Shown here: positions 34,228 through 44,039 of the stretch, in pieces
Layout of the letters: each line of letters opens with the position of its first letter
Numbering within the stretch: the first letter of the stretch is position 1
From: Balamuthia mandrillaris
Lineage: Eukaryota; Discosea; Longamoebia; Balamuthiidae
NCBI GenBank assembly: GCA_031835245.1
Contig: JAVKOQ010000154.1
Location: forward strand, 62,001 to 126,000
Length of the DNA stretch: 64,000 nt
Direction: 5' to 3'
Made by a program: the position numbers and the translations under genes
Notes under the pieces: model-generated
Told to the model about the DNA's origin: nothing
Seen by the model: only the letters and a program-made list of their open reading frames with translations
Databases searched by the model: none

Positions 34228-37200
34228 CATGTGTACCCCCATACCATTTGTGCGTGTAGGCGAGGGTGCCATTTCATGTGTTAACCCAACAACTTGGCCA
34301 AACGCTGGGCACGGAGCTCTCACCGCTCGATGTGCTTTGTCTGGAAGCCCTCTTTTCCCAAGCAATTGGTAGTAAGTACCTGCCTACCTGCCCTCTTTTC
34401 TTTTAGTTTTTCAACAAAATCTGTATCGGGGAGCCCCTCACCTCTTTCGCAAGCAGATGGAAGCCAACAACTCTTGTTCATCCCTCTTTCCGAGCTTGCT
34501 CTCTTTCTGAAGAGGTTTGGCCCTCTTCAGCACTGCATTGAGAAGGTGGGTTATTCGTTGGCTCGTTTATGTTGGCTTTTCCCCCTCTGTTCTTTTCTTG
34601 CTGCATGTTGTTGTTGGCCCTTTCTCTCTTGGGTGATAGCATGTTGTTGACCTGGAGTGATGGCGGTGGGATATGGTGGTGGGATTGCGTTTTAGGTCAA
34701 AGACGCAGTGATAGGTGGTAGGGCTTACTTCCACGGAGGGATCAGCAGGCAGGAGGCCAATGAACGGTTGCAGGGGAAACCGGAGAAGAGCTTCTTGATC
34801 CGCTACAGCAGCAGCAATCCTAGTGCATTCTCTGTAACCTACATGCAAGGCCAGAGCATAAAGATATTCAATGGTGTGGAAAATCACGAAACAGGGCCAG
34901 GCGTACGCCTTCATTCTGGCAACAAAACCTCCTACTTCAAGAGTCTCTCTGAATGCATCACGAAGAACGCTCATATCTTCAAAGAAAGTTGCTCAGCTCC
35001 CTCAACCGACTGTTTGGAGCGCTACAAGCAAAGGATTGATGAGGCTTTAGGCCTCGTTACAGGAGCCACGATAGGAGGTGAAAAGGAAGGGGAAGGAGCC
35101 GAAAAAAGCGATGCTATGAATGCTGCACGCTCTCCTTTGTTGCTGGCTTATCATGATGCGATGAGCGGACGGAAATCATCCCTTGTTTTGTCAAGCTTGG
35201 GACTCAATTCCTTTCCCTATAGTTTTGACTTAGGCGCCCTTGCTGATTTTCTGTGCGAACTTGACATTTCTGACAACAGTCTCACCGCTCTCCCGGAAAG
35301 CTTAAGCAAGCTTCACCACCTTAAAATTCTTTGTGCGAACGACAACCAGCTTTCATCCTTGCCTTGCTCCATTTCTAGCCTCAGAGCTCTGGAGCAGTTG
35401 AAGCTTGCTAGGAACACTTTCGCATCGATTTGCCAGGAAGTAGGAATGCTCAACCAGTTACGTTATTTGGACGTTTCCGACAATCAACTTGTTCGCATTG
35501 ACCCTCAGCTCTTCCAGCAGCTCCAGTTGTTGGAGGTATGTTTATCCCTCGCTTCCTTTTAACAGATAAGTAGTTTGCTTTTACTGGACGTTTTCTGATC
35601 CCCCTCCCTCTCTCCCCTCTTTCGAACAGCACGTAAACTTGGCAAGGAACAGGTTATCTGAGATTCCACAGGCTATCTTTAAGCTGCCTCACTTGCAAGA
35701 ACTGCTTTTAGGGCACAACCACATCCGCTGGCTGCCAACAGCCATTAAGGAATGCAGTGGCCTACGAGTTTTAGATTTGAGTGGAAACCACATCACCAGG
35801 TAAGGTATATGACCGAGTTTCAGTTTTTCGGTCTGACGAAGTGCTTTGAATTAAACAGGCTTCCCGCGGAGCTAATCGACTTTTATCGGCAACTGGAAGC
35901 GTTGAATGTGGAAGGGAACGACATGAGCTCTCCTCCAAAGGCGGTGTGCGCGCAGGGAATCGCTGCTATTGTCAGATTTTTCACCGTTGCAAGGAACGCA
36001 TCTGAGAGTGACGGGATGCTGATCCAGGCTTCTGCCACTCCCAGCCGCAAGAAAGAAGATGAGCAAAAGGAATTAATTGATGGCAAATCGCTTGTGTTAC
36101 TTCCTGAATCAGTTGTTGGAGATTTTGACAGCAGTAGCGACGATGAAGAACTTTCTTCTCTTTCTGAAAGTGTTTGGACAGACAAGTCGCAATTCGATAA
36201 GTTGAAGTTCCAAACCATCAACGATTTTTTCTTGTTGGACGACGATTTGAAAGAGCTAAAGAAAAAAGAGACTAGGCGCTACGACCAGTTGGAAATTATC
36301 CTCAAGCTAAAGGAAAAACGGGAAGAACTTATGAAGGGGACTGGCATAGAGGTTTGCTTTCTTGGCCCATTATCTTCTTATCTCCTTGCTAACTCGCTGT
36401 GACTTTATTTCTGGCCATACAATAATGTAGGATCAGCGCTCCAGGTCAAAGTTGCGTGGGTCTTGGCAAACCGGTGCTATCGTTTCGCCATCCCCAGAGT
36501 TTTGGGTGGAAGCTGGGTCAAATGATGATCCCTATGACCCTAAAAATTGTTGTGTTGATGCCAGTAACGATTGTATAGAATATTCTCGCCATATTCTTAA
36601 AATGGGTTTGTTATTCCTTGGGGCTGTGTGTTTTTCTCTCTTAGTTCTTGTTTTTTGCAAGTTTTATCGATTTTCTTCTCTTTATTAGTAACTATGTTTG
36701 TCTGTTGTGTGTTCTGTTAGAACTTACTCCTTTGTATGAGCAGTGCATACCAACCTCGTCGGAATTGATCCAGAACTAGGGCCGGTGGCTATTTCAATGA
36801 GCAAGCAGCTGGAGAAAAGCGAGTATAGCGCCATAAGCGCCGAGTTTTATAGGGCTCTTGTGCGTACAGGAAATGTACGTTTGTCTTGGTTTTCGGTTTT
36901 GTCTTGGCTTTGCTCATTGCCTTTTGATTGGTGCACATCCAAGGAGGATATAGTGACAGAAATTCCCGCTGCCTTGGTCAAACGAAAAAAAGCGCGAGGA
37001 AAGTCCGATGCAGCTCCTCGGTCTAAAGATTTATTACGAGGACTGCGCAAAATATTAGAGCCTCGACTAAAGAAAGCGGATTTACGTGTAGTACGGGTAC
37101 GGAAATCGCAACAAGAGTTTATGAAGCTGGAACACACGCTCAGAGTATGTGCCCCTTCTTCTGTCTCTTTCTTTTCGCTTTTAACAACTATTTGTTTATG

Positions 37201-38259
37201 CATTGCAGGCTCCTCAATGGTTTAGGTTTGGTGTGCTCTATGCTCAAGATGGTCAGACTAGTGAAGAGGAGATGTACAATAATGGTTTTAACTCCTGCAA
37301 AACCTTTCTAGTCTTTCTCTTTAGGATACATTGCTAATTTTGGTGCTTCAGCGATTGGTAGTGAGCGGTTCCACGAATTTTTGGAGTTTTTGGGAGAGCG
37401 TATTCGCCTAAAAGGCTGGAAGAAGCATAATGCAGGCTTAGATGTGAAAAGTGGGTTCTTTTATTGGTTACATCCGTTTTTCTGACTATTTGCGATAACC
37501 GTGTGCAGGGGATTCAACCGGTACTGAATCATATTTTACGGAGTTTGAGGGCTTTGATATCATGTACCACGTATCTACGCTCCTTCCATACCTTCCCAAT
37601 GATCCTGATAGGGTAAGAAGTTCATCCAACTCCAGTGAGTATCTTTGATTCACTTACAATTTCTTTGCTTTCTTTGTTTTTAACAGTTGGAACGAAAGAG
37701 GCATATTGGTAACGATGTGGTTGTAATTGTATTTAAGGATACCGTGCCTGGAGGAACTTCTCATCCTCTTCCTCTTGTTTTTAATTCGCACATGACACGT
37801 ATGAAAATGCTTTTTTCTTTGCTGTCGTTTCCATGTTTGCTGATAGCATTCCAAACTGTAGATGTGTACGTGATAGTGGAAGTTGATTGGGCAAAGACCG
37901 GCCAAAAAACATTCTATCGGGTCAACATTGCCTATAAAGATGATGTACCTGAAAGCCAGCCCATCCTGCCTCAACCTCCCTCTTTTGAGAAAAATGATCT
38001 CTTCCGGAAGTTTTTGCTAACCAAACGTACGCTTGGCCTTTAGTTCCTTTTTTACTTTGTAACTTGCTAAATGCTTGTTTCGTGTTTTCTGGTAGTCATC
38101 AATGCTGAACGGGGCTCTTACTTTGCGAGGGAACTTCGCATGGCAAATAGGAGGAAGCGTTGGGCTGTCTTAGAGGATCTTGAAAAGAACCAATTGCCGA
38201 AGATCAAAAAGAAACAAGAAGACAAGACAGCAGATTACTATCGTCCTATATTTGACTGA
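34025..38259 (+). CDS. SH2-LRR-RapGAP signalling protein
   Basis: One multi-exon gene joining three signalling modules. Start at MQQSPRAAGS (34025), whose exon splices in phase 0 to ARVPFHVLTQQLG. A helical segment LFIPLSELALFLKRFGPLQ precedes the SH2 domain, as in STAT-like amoebozoan SH2 proteins. The SH2 (34708-34980) has AYFHGGISRQEANERL and the phosphotyrosine-binding Arg in SFLIRYSSSNPSAF. At least seven leucine-rich repeats follow (35160-35900; CELDISDNSLTALPESL, LLLGHNHIRWLP). The C-terminal Rap/Ran-GAP domain (about 36740-38100) includes RFGVLYAQDGQTSEEEMY, EFLGERIRLKGW, MYHVSTLLPYLPND and RKRHIGNDVVVIVF, the last containing the catalytic Asn of RapGAPs. Predicted to switch off Rap-type GTPases in response to phosphotyrosine. 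Some introns in 36650-37500 are placed only approximately. Confidence 0.85.
34190..34226 (+). repeat. (CA)n microsatellite in intron 1 of the SH2-LRR-RapGAP gene
   Basis: About 18 CA units inside the intron that runs from 34136 to 34259. Confidence 0.95.
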
Positions 38260-38290
38260 AGGGACACATGTTTTTCTACATGTTTGCTAA

Positions 38291-38398
38291 ATGCTGATGG
38301 ATTAAAAGCCACACAAGTGAGTAAACTCACAAATGAAAGTTCTTGCAAGAATGCGGTGATGGGGTGGGCTAGAGGGCTACAGAAACGCCCATCAGCAC
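38291..38398 (-). repeat. Structured ~105-bp repeat, copy 2 (3' of the RapGAP gene)
   Basis: Same sequence family as 3194-3300, 32 bp after the RapGAP stop. Here the outer ends pair (GCTGATGG with CCATCAGC). The inner hairpins GTGAG-taaa-CTCAC and TTCT-tgca-AGAA keep their stems while their loops differ from copy 1. Strand of function unknown. Confidence 0.6.
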
Positions 38399-38399
38399 A

Positions 38400-39252
38400 C
38401 TCCCATATGGCTCCATCGGGCAACGCTAGCAACAGAGGCTCCGGAGGAGTATGTTGCGAGCTCCATTTACGTCTAGATCCAGTCGTATCCCACAGTCCCT
38501 ATGCTAAAGCGGAGCAATGAATTTTTGTCGACGTGAAAGATCTCTGCTAGAGATGAGACAATGAAAAAGACAACAGAAATGGCCTTTTTATGGTAAGATA
38601 AAGCCTCTGTTTTGATTTTTGATTGGTGGTTTGAAACTTTCAGTAACCGATCAAAGCATTGAGCCGCTTTAATATTACGCCGAAGCTATATTTCGACAAC
38701 GAAAAAAGAAATCACGACATTAGTCTTTTGGGCCAATGAGCATGTTTCCCGCCAAAACAACCCTTCCTTCTCCCACGCCTTTGAAGGCAAAGTGGTGGGT
38801 TGGGGTGTACGGAATGGATGCTCATGCTGCTGCTGCCGCCAATAAACTTTTGGTACTCGTCATTCGCCTTGACACTTTTCTGCTACTCGTTTTCTTTTCT
38901 TCTCTTCTCTTCTTTTCTTTTCATTTCTTTCTTTTCAAAAGTAAACACACAGACACACACATCCACGAAGCTCCACGCACCACCGTATTTCTCATTGCTA
39001 CGCTTCTACTACACAAGGAGGAAACCAGCCGAAGGAGGCAGAGGTGGAAACCGAAGCGGTTCAGCCGCAGGCAGGGGCACTGCTCCGATTGAAAAGGTAG
39101 CGTTCTTTTTTCTCTGCTCGCTCACTACATTTTTTGATGATGGAAACAAAATTTGTTACCAACCACTCACTAATGATTTCTTTTGTTTAAAAAAGAACAG
39201 CATCACGAACCTCTGTGCGCCTCTTCCACAACGCTGCTGGAAGCTGGCCTGA
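38400..39252 (+). other. Region upstream of the Fanzor gene; no clear gene
   Basis: Contains a CT/CTTTT-rich stretch (38880-38940) and an open frame with a possible spliced continuation (38960-39096, donor AAAAG/GTAGCG, acceptor near 39199). The spliced frame that reaches 39252 ends in TGA immediately before the Fanzor ATG. The left end of the Fanzor element should lie here, but no repeat with the second copy was found to define it. Confidence 0.4.
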
Positions 39253-41028
39253 ATGGCAAGTTGCCCACAGTGCGGAAAAAAGTTTGCTACCTCTCACGGG
39301 TTGGCCATCCACTTCGGTCGGGTCCACAAGGAAGGGGGTCGCGCCACTACTTCTGCTACTTCCACTGCTACTCGGAAAAGAAGAGCGGAAAACGCCCCAG
39401 CGGCACCTCAGGCAAGGGCACAGAAGCGTGGAAGGCCGCAGGCTGCACCCGCCCAGCCCTTTTGGAACCAGTTTTCCAGCTTAATCGGGAGAAGATTAAT
39501 ACGCCCGGAAGCCTTGTGCTTGGAAGAACCCTTTGCCTGTGGTTCAGGATGGTTCACCGCCTGCAAGCACATTCCTAACGGAGAAAAGGTGTTGGAGGAG
39601 GAGGAGGAGAAGAAGGAGAAGGAGAAGAAGGAGGAAGAGGAAGAGGAGAAGGAGAAGGAGAAGGAGAAGAAGGAGGAAGAGGAAGAGGAGAAGGAGAAGG
39701 AAGAAGAGGAGAAAAACCAGAAAGGCTTGTTAGGTCTCATCGAGGGACTCGTTCCGTCTCGCCCAGCCGTACAGCTCACCAAAAAAGGCAAGAACGGAGA
39801 GGAGAAACCGGTAGTGGGGCGAGTGGAGAAGATCCGCCTTTATCCGCGCCCGGAACAAAAGAAGACGTTGGCCAAGTGGTTCGGCACAGTACGATGGACC
39901 TACAACAAGGCCGTGGAGTTCCATCGTGAACATCAAGGAATGCCTCGTGATGAGATGAAGGAACAAGTCAGGAAGAAATTCCTAAATAACAGCAATTTCA
40001 AGGGAGAGGACAAGAGCCTTGCGTGGGTGTTGGAAACTCCTCGATTCATTCGGAGTGACGCTGTCGATGATTTCTTCAACGGCGTGAAAACCAGCTTGGC
40101 GGCGGGCAGAGGCACGACTGGATTCCAGATGAAGTTCCGTGGTAGGAAGGACAAGAGCCAGTCTCTCAGCATCCAAGCCAGGGAGTGGAACCACAACAGC
40201 TCTATCCGCCAACTCTTCTTCGGGGAGGCGCGAATCAAAGCGAGGGACAAGAACTACAAAGTTCCGTCAGAGGTGCTCTATGCCGTTCGTCTGGTGAAGG
40301 ACACTCGACTGGGCCATTACTACCTCTGCGTGCCTCAGCCTTTGAAGCTCATGGGCGAGAGCCAAGCCCGTGAGCACCGAAGGAGAGAGGCAGGCATCAT
40401 CGCCTTGGATCCAGGAGTGCGCACATTCATGACCACCTACAACGGCTGCGGGGAGGTCACCGAGTGGGGCAAAGCGGACATCAACGAGATAGGCAAGCTG
40501 TGCCACCGCCTGGATCGCATGCAGAGTAAGGGCACCAAGGTCAACCACAGACAACGGCGCCGTCTCCGAAGGGCCGCTGCTCGGCTTCGCCAGAGGATCC
40601 GCAACCTGGTGGATGACCTCCACAAGAAGCTCGTGTTTTGGTTGGTCAGGAACTTCTCCCTCATCCTTCTGCCAGAGTTCAGGAGCCAGCAGATGGTGCG
40701 GCGAGGCCACCGCCGCATTGGCTCGCGAACGGCCAGAGCCATGCTGACCTGGTCCCACTATCGCTTCAGGCAGAGGCTCCTCAACAAGGCCCAGCAATTT
40801 CCGTCCTGTACGGTCTGCCTCTGCGATGAGGAATACACCTCCAAAACCTGCGGCAAGTGCGGCCAAGTCCACCACCAGTTGGGGGGAAACAAGACCTTTC
40901 GGTGCCCCCAACCCGAGTGTGGCTACCAGGCCGATCGAGATGCCAACGCCGCCCGAAACATCTTGATCCGCTTTTTCACTTTACAAGCACTTACCACCTC
41001 CTCCTCCTCCTCTGTGAGGGGGCGGTAG
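39253..41028 (+). CDS. Fanzor: eukaryotic TnpB-like RNA-guided nuclease, apparently intact
   Basis: Single 591-codon frame without introns, in a genome where almost every gene is split. An in-frame TGA directly precedes the ATG, fixing the start. Residues 4-25 form a C2H2 finger (CPQCGKKF...H-x4-H), followed by an Ala/Arg-rich basic stretch and a Lys/Glu tract (about 117-156). The TnpB core begins with RLYPRPEQKKTLAKWFGTVR. RuvC-I is IIALDPGVRTF (Asp about 386), RuvC-II LILLPEF (Glu about 475), and RuvC-III DRDANAARN (Asp about 563). The zinc ribbon EEYTSKTCGKCG-x(n)-FRCPQPECG lies between II and III. All catalytic and zinc-binding residues are present. TnpB and Fanzor enzymes cut DNA guided by an RNA encoded at the element's 3' end. 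No transposase is adjacent. The extra N-terminal C2H2 finger is an added domain. It could be a mobile element's gene or a host-kept copy. Confidence 0.92.
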   Translation: MASCPQCGKKFATSHGLAIHFGRVHKEGGRATTSATSTATRKRRAENAPAAPQARAQKRGRPQAAPAQPFWNQFSSLIGRRLIRPEALCLEEPFACGSGWFTACKHIPNGEKVLEEEEEKKEKEKKEEEEEEKEKEKEKKEEEEEEKEKEEEEKNQKGLLGLIEGLVPSRPAVQLTKKGKNGEEKPVVGRVEKIRLYPRPEQKKTLAKWFGTVRWTYNKAVEFHREHQGMPRDEMKEQVRKKFLNNSNFKGEDKSLAWVLETPRFIRSDAVDDFFNGVKTSLAAGRGTTGFQMKFRGRKDKSQSLSIQAREWNHNSSIRQLFFGEARIKARDKNYKVPSEVLYAVRLVKDTRLGHYYLCVPQPLKLMGESQAREHRRREAGIIALDPGVRTFMTTYNGCGEVTEWGKADINEIGKLCHRLDRMQSKGTKVNHRQRRRLRRAAARLRQRIRNLVDDLHKKLVFWLVRNFSLILLPEFRSQQMVRRGHRRIGSRTARAMLTWSHYRFRQRLLNKAQQFPSCTVCLCDEEYTSKTCGKCGQVHHQLGGNKTFRCPQPECGYQADRDANAARNILIRFFTLQALTTSSSSSVRGR

Positions 41029-41073
41029 GCGGTAAGGTTGCTTTGGTGCCGGCACCGTTGCTTATAGCGAGTC

Positions 41074-41204
41074 GTAAGACAAGCCGTGATTAGGCACGCC
41101 GGAGGTGGTGGGTTATTTTTTGTGTCTGTTTTTTGTTTTCCTTTTACTAATTTTGCTTTATTTTCGTTGTCCCATGGATCGGCTTGATCTTGGCGCCGCC
41201 TTAG
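41074..41204 (+). ncRNA. Candidate Fanzor guide-RNA scaffold / element right end (copy 1)
   Basis: Begins 45 bp after the Fanzor stop. Nearly identical to 44243-44374, which follows the broken Fanzor. Contains a CGTG-attagg-CACG hairpin, a GT-rich and T-rich middle, and near the end GATCggcttGATC plus the palindrome GGCGCC. Both copies end ...GGCGCCGCCTTAG and then diverge completely (here TCCCTATGCC). In TnpB and Fanzor loci the guide RNA overlaps the 3' end and reads the spacer from adjacent target DNA, so bases from 41205 would be the guide. The RNA role is inferred from position and conservation. Confidence 0.55.
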
Positions 41205-41629
41205 TCCCTATGCCCGCTTTTATTTTGCAGACCGAATTTATCAATGCCTTCAATGAAGACCACCCAGAGCAGCCAATTGTACTAGTTTGTCCACGGACCA
41301 ACGCCATGGGACACGTTATCTATGGTACTGAATGCTACAAAAGGCTCAAAGAAATGCTGCAAGGACCAGAGAGTGGCACCAAACGAACCAAGCGCACGTT
41401 AAAGGCTGAGGAGTTTGTGATGGCGTTGTGGGAACAGGAAAAAGCTTGGTGTACGGTTGTGAATTGTGGAGAGTATAGCAAAGAAGAGGAAGAGGAGGAG
41501 GAGGAGGAGGAGGAGGAGGAAGAGAGTGTAAAAGTAGAAGAAAAGACAGCACCAAGGCAAGCCAAGCGTAAAAAAACGGGGAAGCAAACTGCAGACCATC
41601 AAGCCGTCCTTGATCCAACTCTCTCGTAA
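41174..41629 (+). CDS. Acidic/basic low-complexity protein or host exon next to the Fanzor element
   Basis: Open frame running out of the conserved 3' block. The piece after TTTTATTTTGCAG (41230) looks like a real exon: FINAFNEDHPEQPIVLVCPR, AEEFVMALWEQEKAWCTVV, then a poly-Glu tract (GAG repeats at 41487-41524) and a Lys-rich end KRKKTGKQT. The part before 41230 is probably element sequence. It may be what remains of a host gene into which the Fanzor element inserted. No family recognised. Confidence 0.35.
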   Translation: MDRLDLGAALVPMPAFILQTEFINAFNEDHPEQPIVLVCPRTNAMGHVIYGTECYKRLKEMLQGPESGTKRTKRTLKAEEFVMALWEQEKAWCTVVNCGEYSKEEEEEEEEEEEEEESVKVEEKTAPRQAKRKKTGKQTADHQAVLDPTLS

Positions 41630-41689
41630 CAAAAGGAACCCCGGAGAGAGGAAGACGAGTGCTAATTGCCACCCAGTAAAACATAAGAA

Positions 41690-44001
41690 TTAGACAGGAG
41701 TCAGTTCAGTGGCGACGACGATGACCCAACAGAGCCAAGCAACGTCCTCGCCGAGGACCTCCTCTCCCTCGTTACCGTCTTTGTCTGTCGACACCGGTAT
41801 ACCGATCCCCATCCAACAGCATGAACGGGCTCCCGATAACCAAGGGAGTATTGTGGCTTTGGATCCAGGGGTTCGTACCTTGCTAAGTTCGGTTGGAAAG
41901 CAACAGCATAGAAAGGAGAGGAGGGTGACCTGTGCGTGAGTGAAACCTGACCACGAGACGATGAATCGAATGTGGCACACAGACTTGGACTTCTGGCGAA
42001 GCAGCTCAAGTTGGTCTTGCCAAAGCTTTTGCAGGTGGGCATGATTGTCCAGCTGCACTTTCCGTTTTTGTTTTAAGAACCAGTCCCGAGAGGTGCTGTG
42101 AATCGCCTCGCTAAACGAATCGGGAGGCAGCCGCTGCCTCCAGGTTTTAACCTGTATGGAGCACAAGCAGAGTACCTGGTCGGTCTGCGCAGTGAAAAGA
42201 ATATCGGGCAGGCACAGGCCTGTTTTTGCTAAAATGACTTTATCTTGCAAGATGTCAGGTCGCAGGAACTCGGCAGACGGGATCTTAAAGTCGTCCATGC
42301 GTCCAGCTGTAAGTGCACAAACCTTGGCAGACCTGAGTAACCGGAGGACCTGCGTGGGAGCCCTGACAATTCCATCGCACCACTCGGAAATCAGATCACC
42401 AAGCTCTGTGTCATGGCGCTGTAGCAACTGAAGAGCAATAGCATGCTCGGCAAACACAGCTAAGTTCGTTCCAAACTCGTGTTGTAAGTGACGATCAGCA
42501 TTGAGATAAGCATTATTCCTATTGTCGACGAGGGCCTCTTCCACAAGGGGATCGCTGATGACCGCCTCTATGTGTTGAGTGTCTAACTTGTACCGCTTCA
42601 CGCGCGCATACCCAATCTCCACAACATCGGCCAGATGAATTCCACTCCCCGTCAAACGCTTGTTGCAAAGCAGCAACGAGAAATGGATCAAATCGGTCAA
42701 TTGTTGGGCACGAGCCAGGGTTGTAGATGACGGATGACGAAGCTCGTACTCTCTGATGAGCAGTTTAATGAACTCAGTCGCCAACTTCCTTGCTTCCTGC
42801 TCGTTGGCCTCTATGGACTGAAAGTCATCGGTTTCAGGTTTGAGCTTCCTAAGGTGGGGTAACAGAAATTCGAAGAAGAAGCCAGGCCGTCCAGTCCAGC
42901 GTTTGAGCATGCGTTCCAGTTGGGTAGTGTTTTCAAGGCTAAGCTTCTCCAGGCCTGGAATATGATGGCGGATTGTTGCCAGCATTTCGCCTACAGTGAG
43001 GTCATGTAGGTGGAAGAACTTGATAATGTTGGGTCTCTCACGAGAGGCGCTGGCAGAGTCGAGCAATGGTTCCCAAGCAGAAAAATGGGTCGAGGTGAAG
43101 ATGGTTACTTGAGGCTGTTCCATTTTCAGGTATTCGGTCACAACCCACCGAAAGGCCCAAAACAGATCCGTTCTGGAATGGTAGGGGTAACCTGGGGGAG
43201 GACCTCTACCTTCTTGCCGCATTTCGTAGAGCTGCCACGCTATGACATCCTCTGGTAAATGGTCATTGTAGTCGGAGTGGAATAAACAGCCTTTGAAGTA
43301 CTGCTGAGGTGTATGGCACTCGTCAAGCACGAAGTAGGGCGTTCCAAGCTTTTCTGAGAGCTGTCTATGGCAGGCAAGTAGGTCTGATTTCGTCTTCTTA
43401 AGGTCGTCCCCTCTCAAGCTGTCCACCCGCCACTTATCTATCTCTTGCGAGAAGAGTTCCGAAAGAAGAGTGGTCCCCCCCCATTAAGAAGTAGTCCGTT
43501 AAAAATGCGCCTTTCGTTGTACTCAACACTTCCCCAGCGTTCCCTCCCCATAGCCTGAAGGAAGTACTCGGTGAAACGCATGTAGCAGAAGAAGAAGATT
43601 CGAATCTTAAGCATCATTCGTCTGTTGTGGTCTCTTCGCTGCTCGAATGAAAGGTTGTCGTAGACGGCATTGTTGGCGAGGTGCTGAATAAGATCATTAT
43701 ACACCGCGTTGCTAGTGGCAAGAAGGCGGATCAAAATGATGGGTCTGTCTAGCATTTTGTAGACCAGCTCCAGCAAAAGGCGCGTTTTGCCGGAGAGGGT
43801 AGCTTGGACCAGCGCCACGAAAGAGCGAAGTTGCGGGTTGGTTTGGTCCCTTGGGAAGCAAGCCAGCAGTCTCTCGACAGCATCTCCTAGGTATTCGGTT
43901 TGGAGGAGTGGTACCTGTTCTCCCTCAAGTTTTTTCTTAAAAGCTTCAACCCGGTCCTGTAGTCCAGCTTCAATACTGCCCGCAGGCGCAGAGACCTGCA
44001 T
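41690..44001 (-). pseudogene. CRN-like P-loop NTPase with PD-(D/E)XK nuclease-like end, frameshifted
   Basis: Intronless, read from 44001 downward. The N-part has a P-loop-like VQATLSGKTRLLLELVYKM and, further on, a Walker-B-like PYFVLDECHTPQQYF. The middle is all-helical (LPHLRKLKPETDDF, ATEFIKLLIREYELRH). Near 42250-42160, LCLPDILFTAQTDQ-x5-CSIQVKTW fits a PD-x(n)-Q-x-K nuclease core, the arrangement described for Crinkler (CRN) family proteins. The frame breaks at a C-run (about 43478-43486), which could be a true lesion or a base-calling error. The last about 80 codons before the stop at 41690 are antisense to the RuvC-I fragment, so the natural C-terminus is lost or altered. The whole gene lies between two pieces of one broken Fanzor. 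Confidence 0.6.
41700..41895 (+). pseudogene. Second Fanzor copy, RuvC-I fragment
   Basis: Translation contains NQGSIVALDPGVRTLL, the RuvC-I box of a TnpB-like nuclease, preceded by a short VDTGIPIPIQQHERAPD stretch resembling the strand before it. No N-terminal domain is attached upstream. The frame loses similarity after 41890, where the antisense NTPase gene starts to dominate. Confidence 0.7.
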
Positions 44002-44039
44002 GCTTGTTGTACTTTTGAGTTATTTGAGATTATCTGCGC

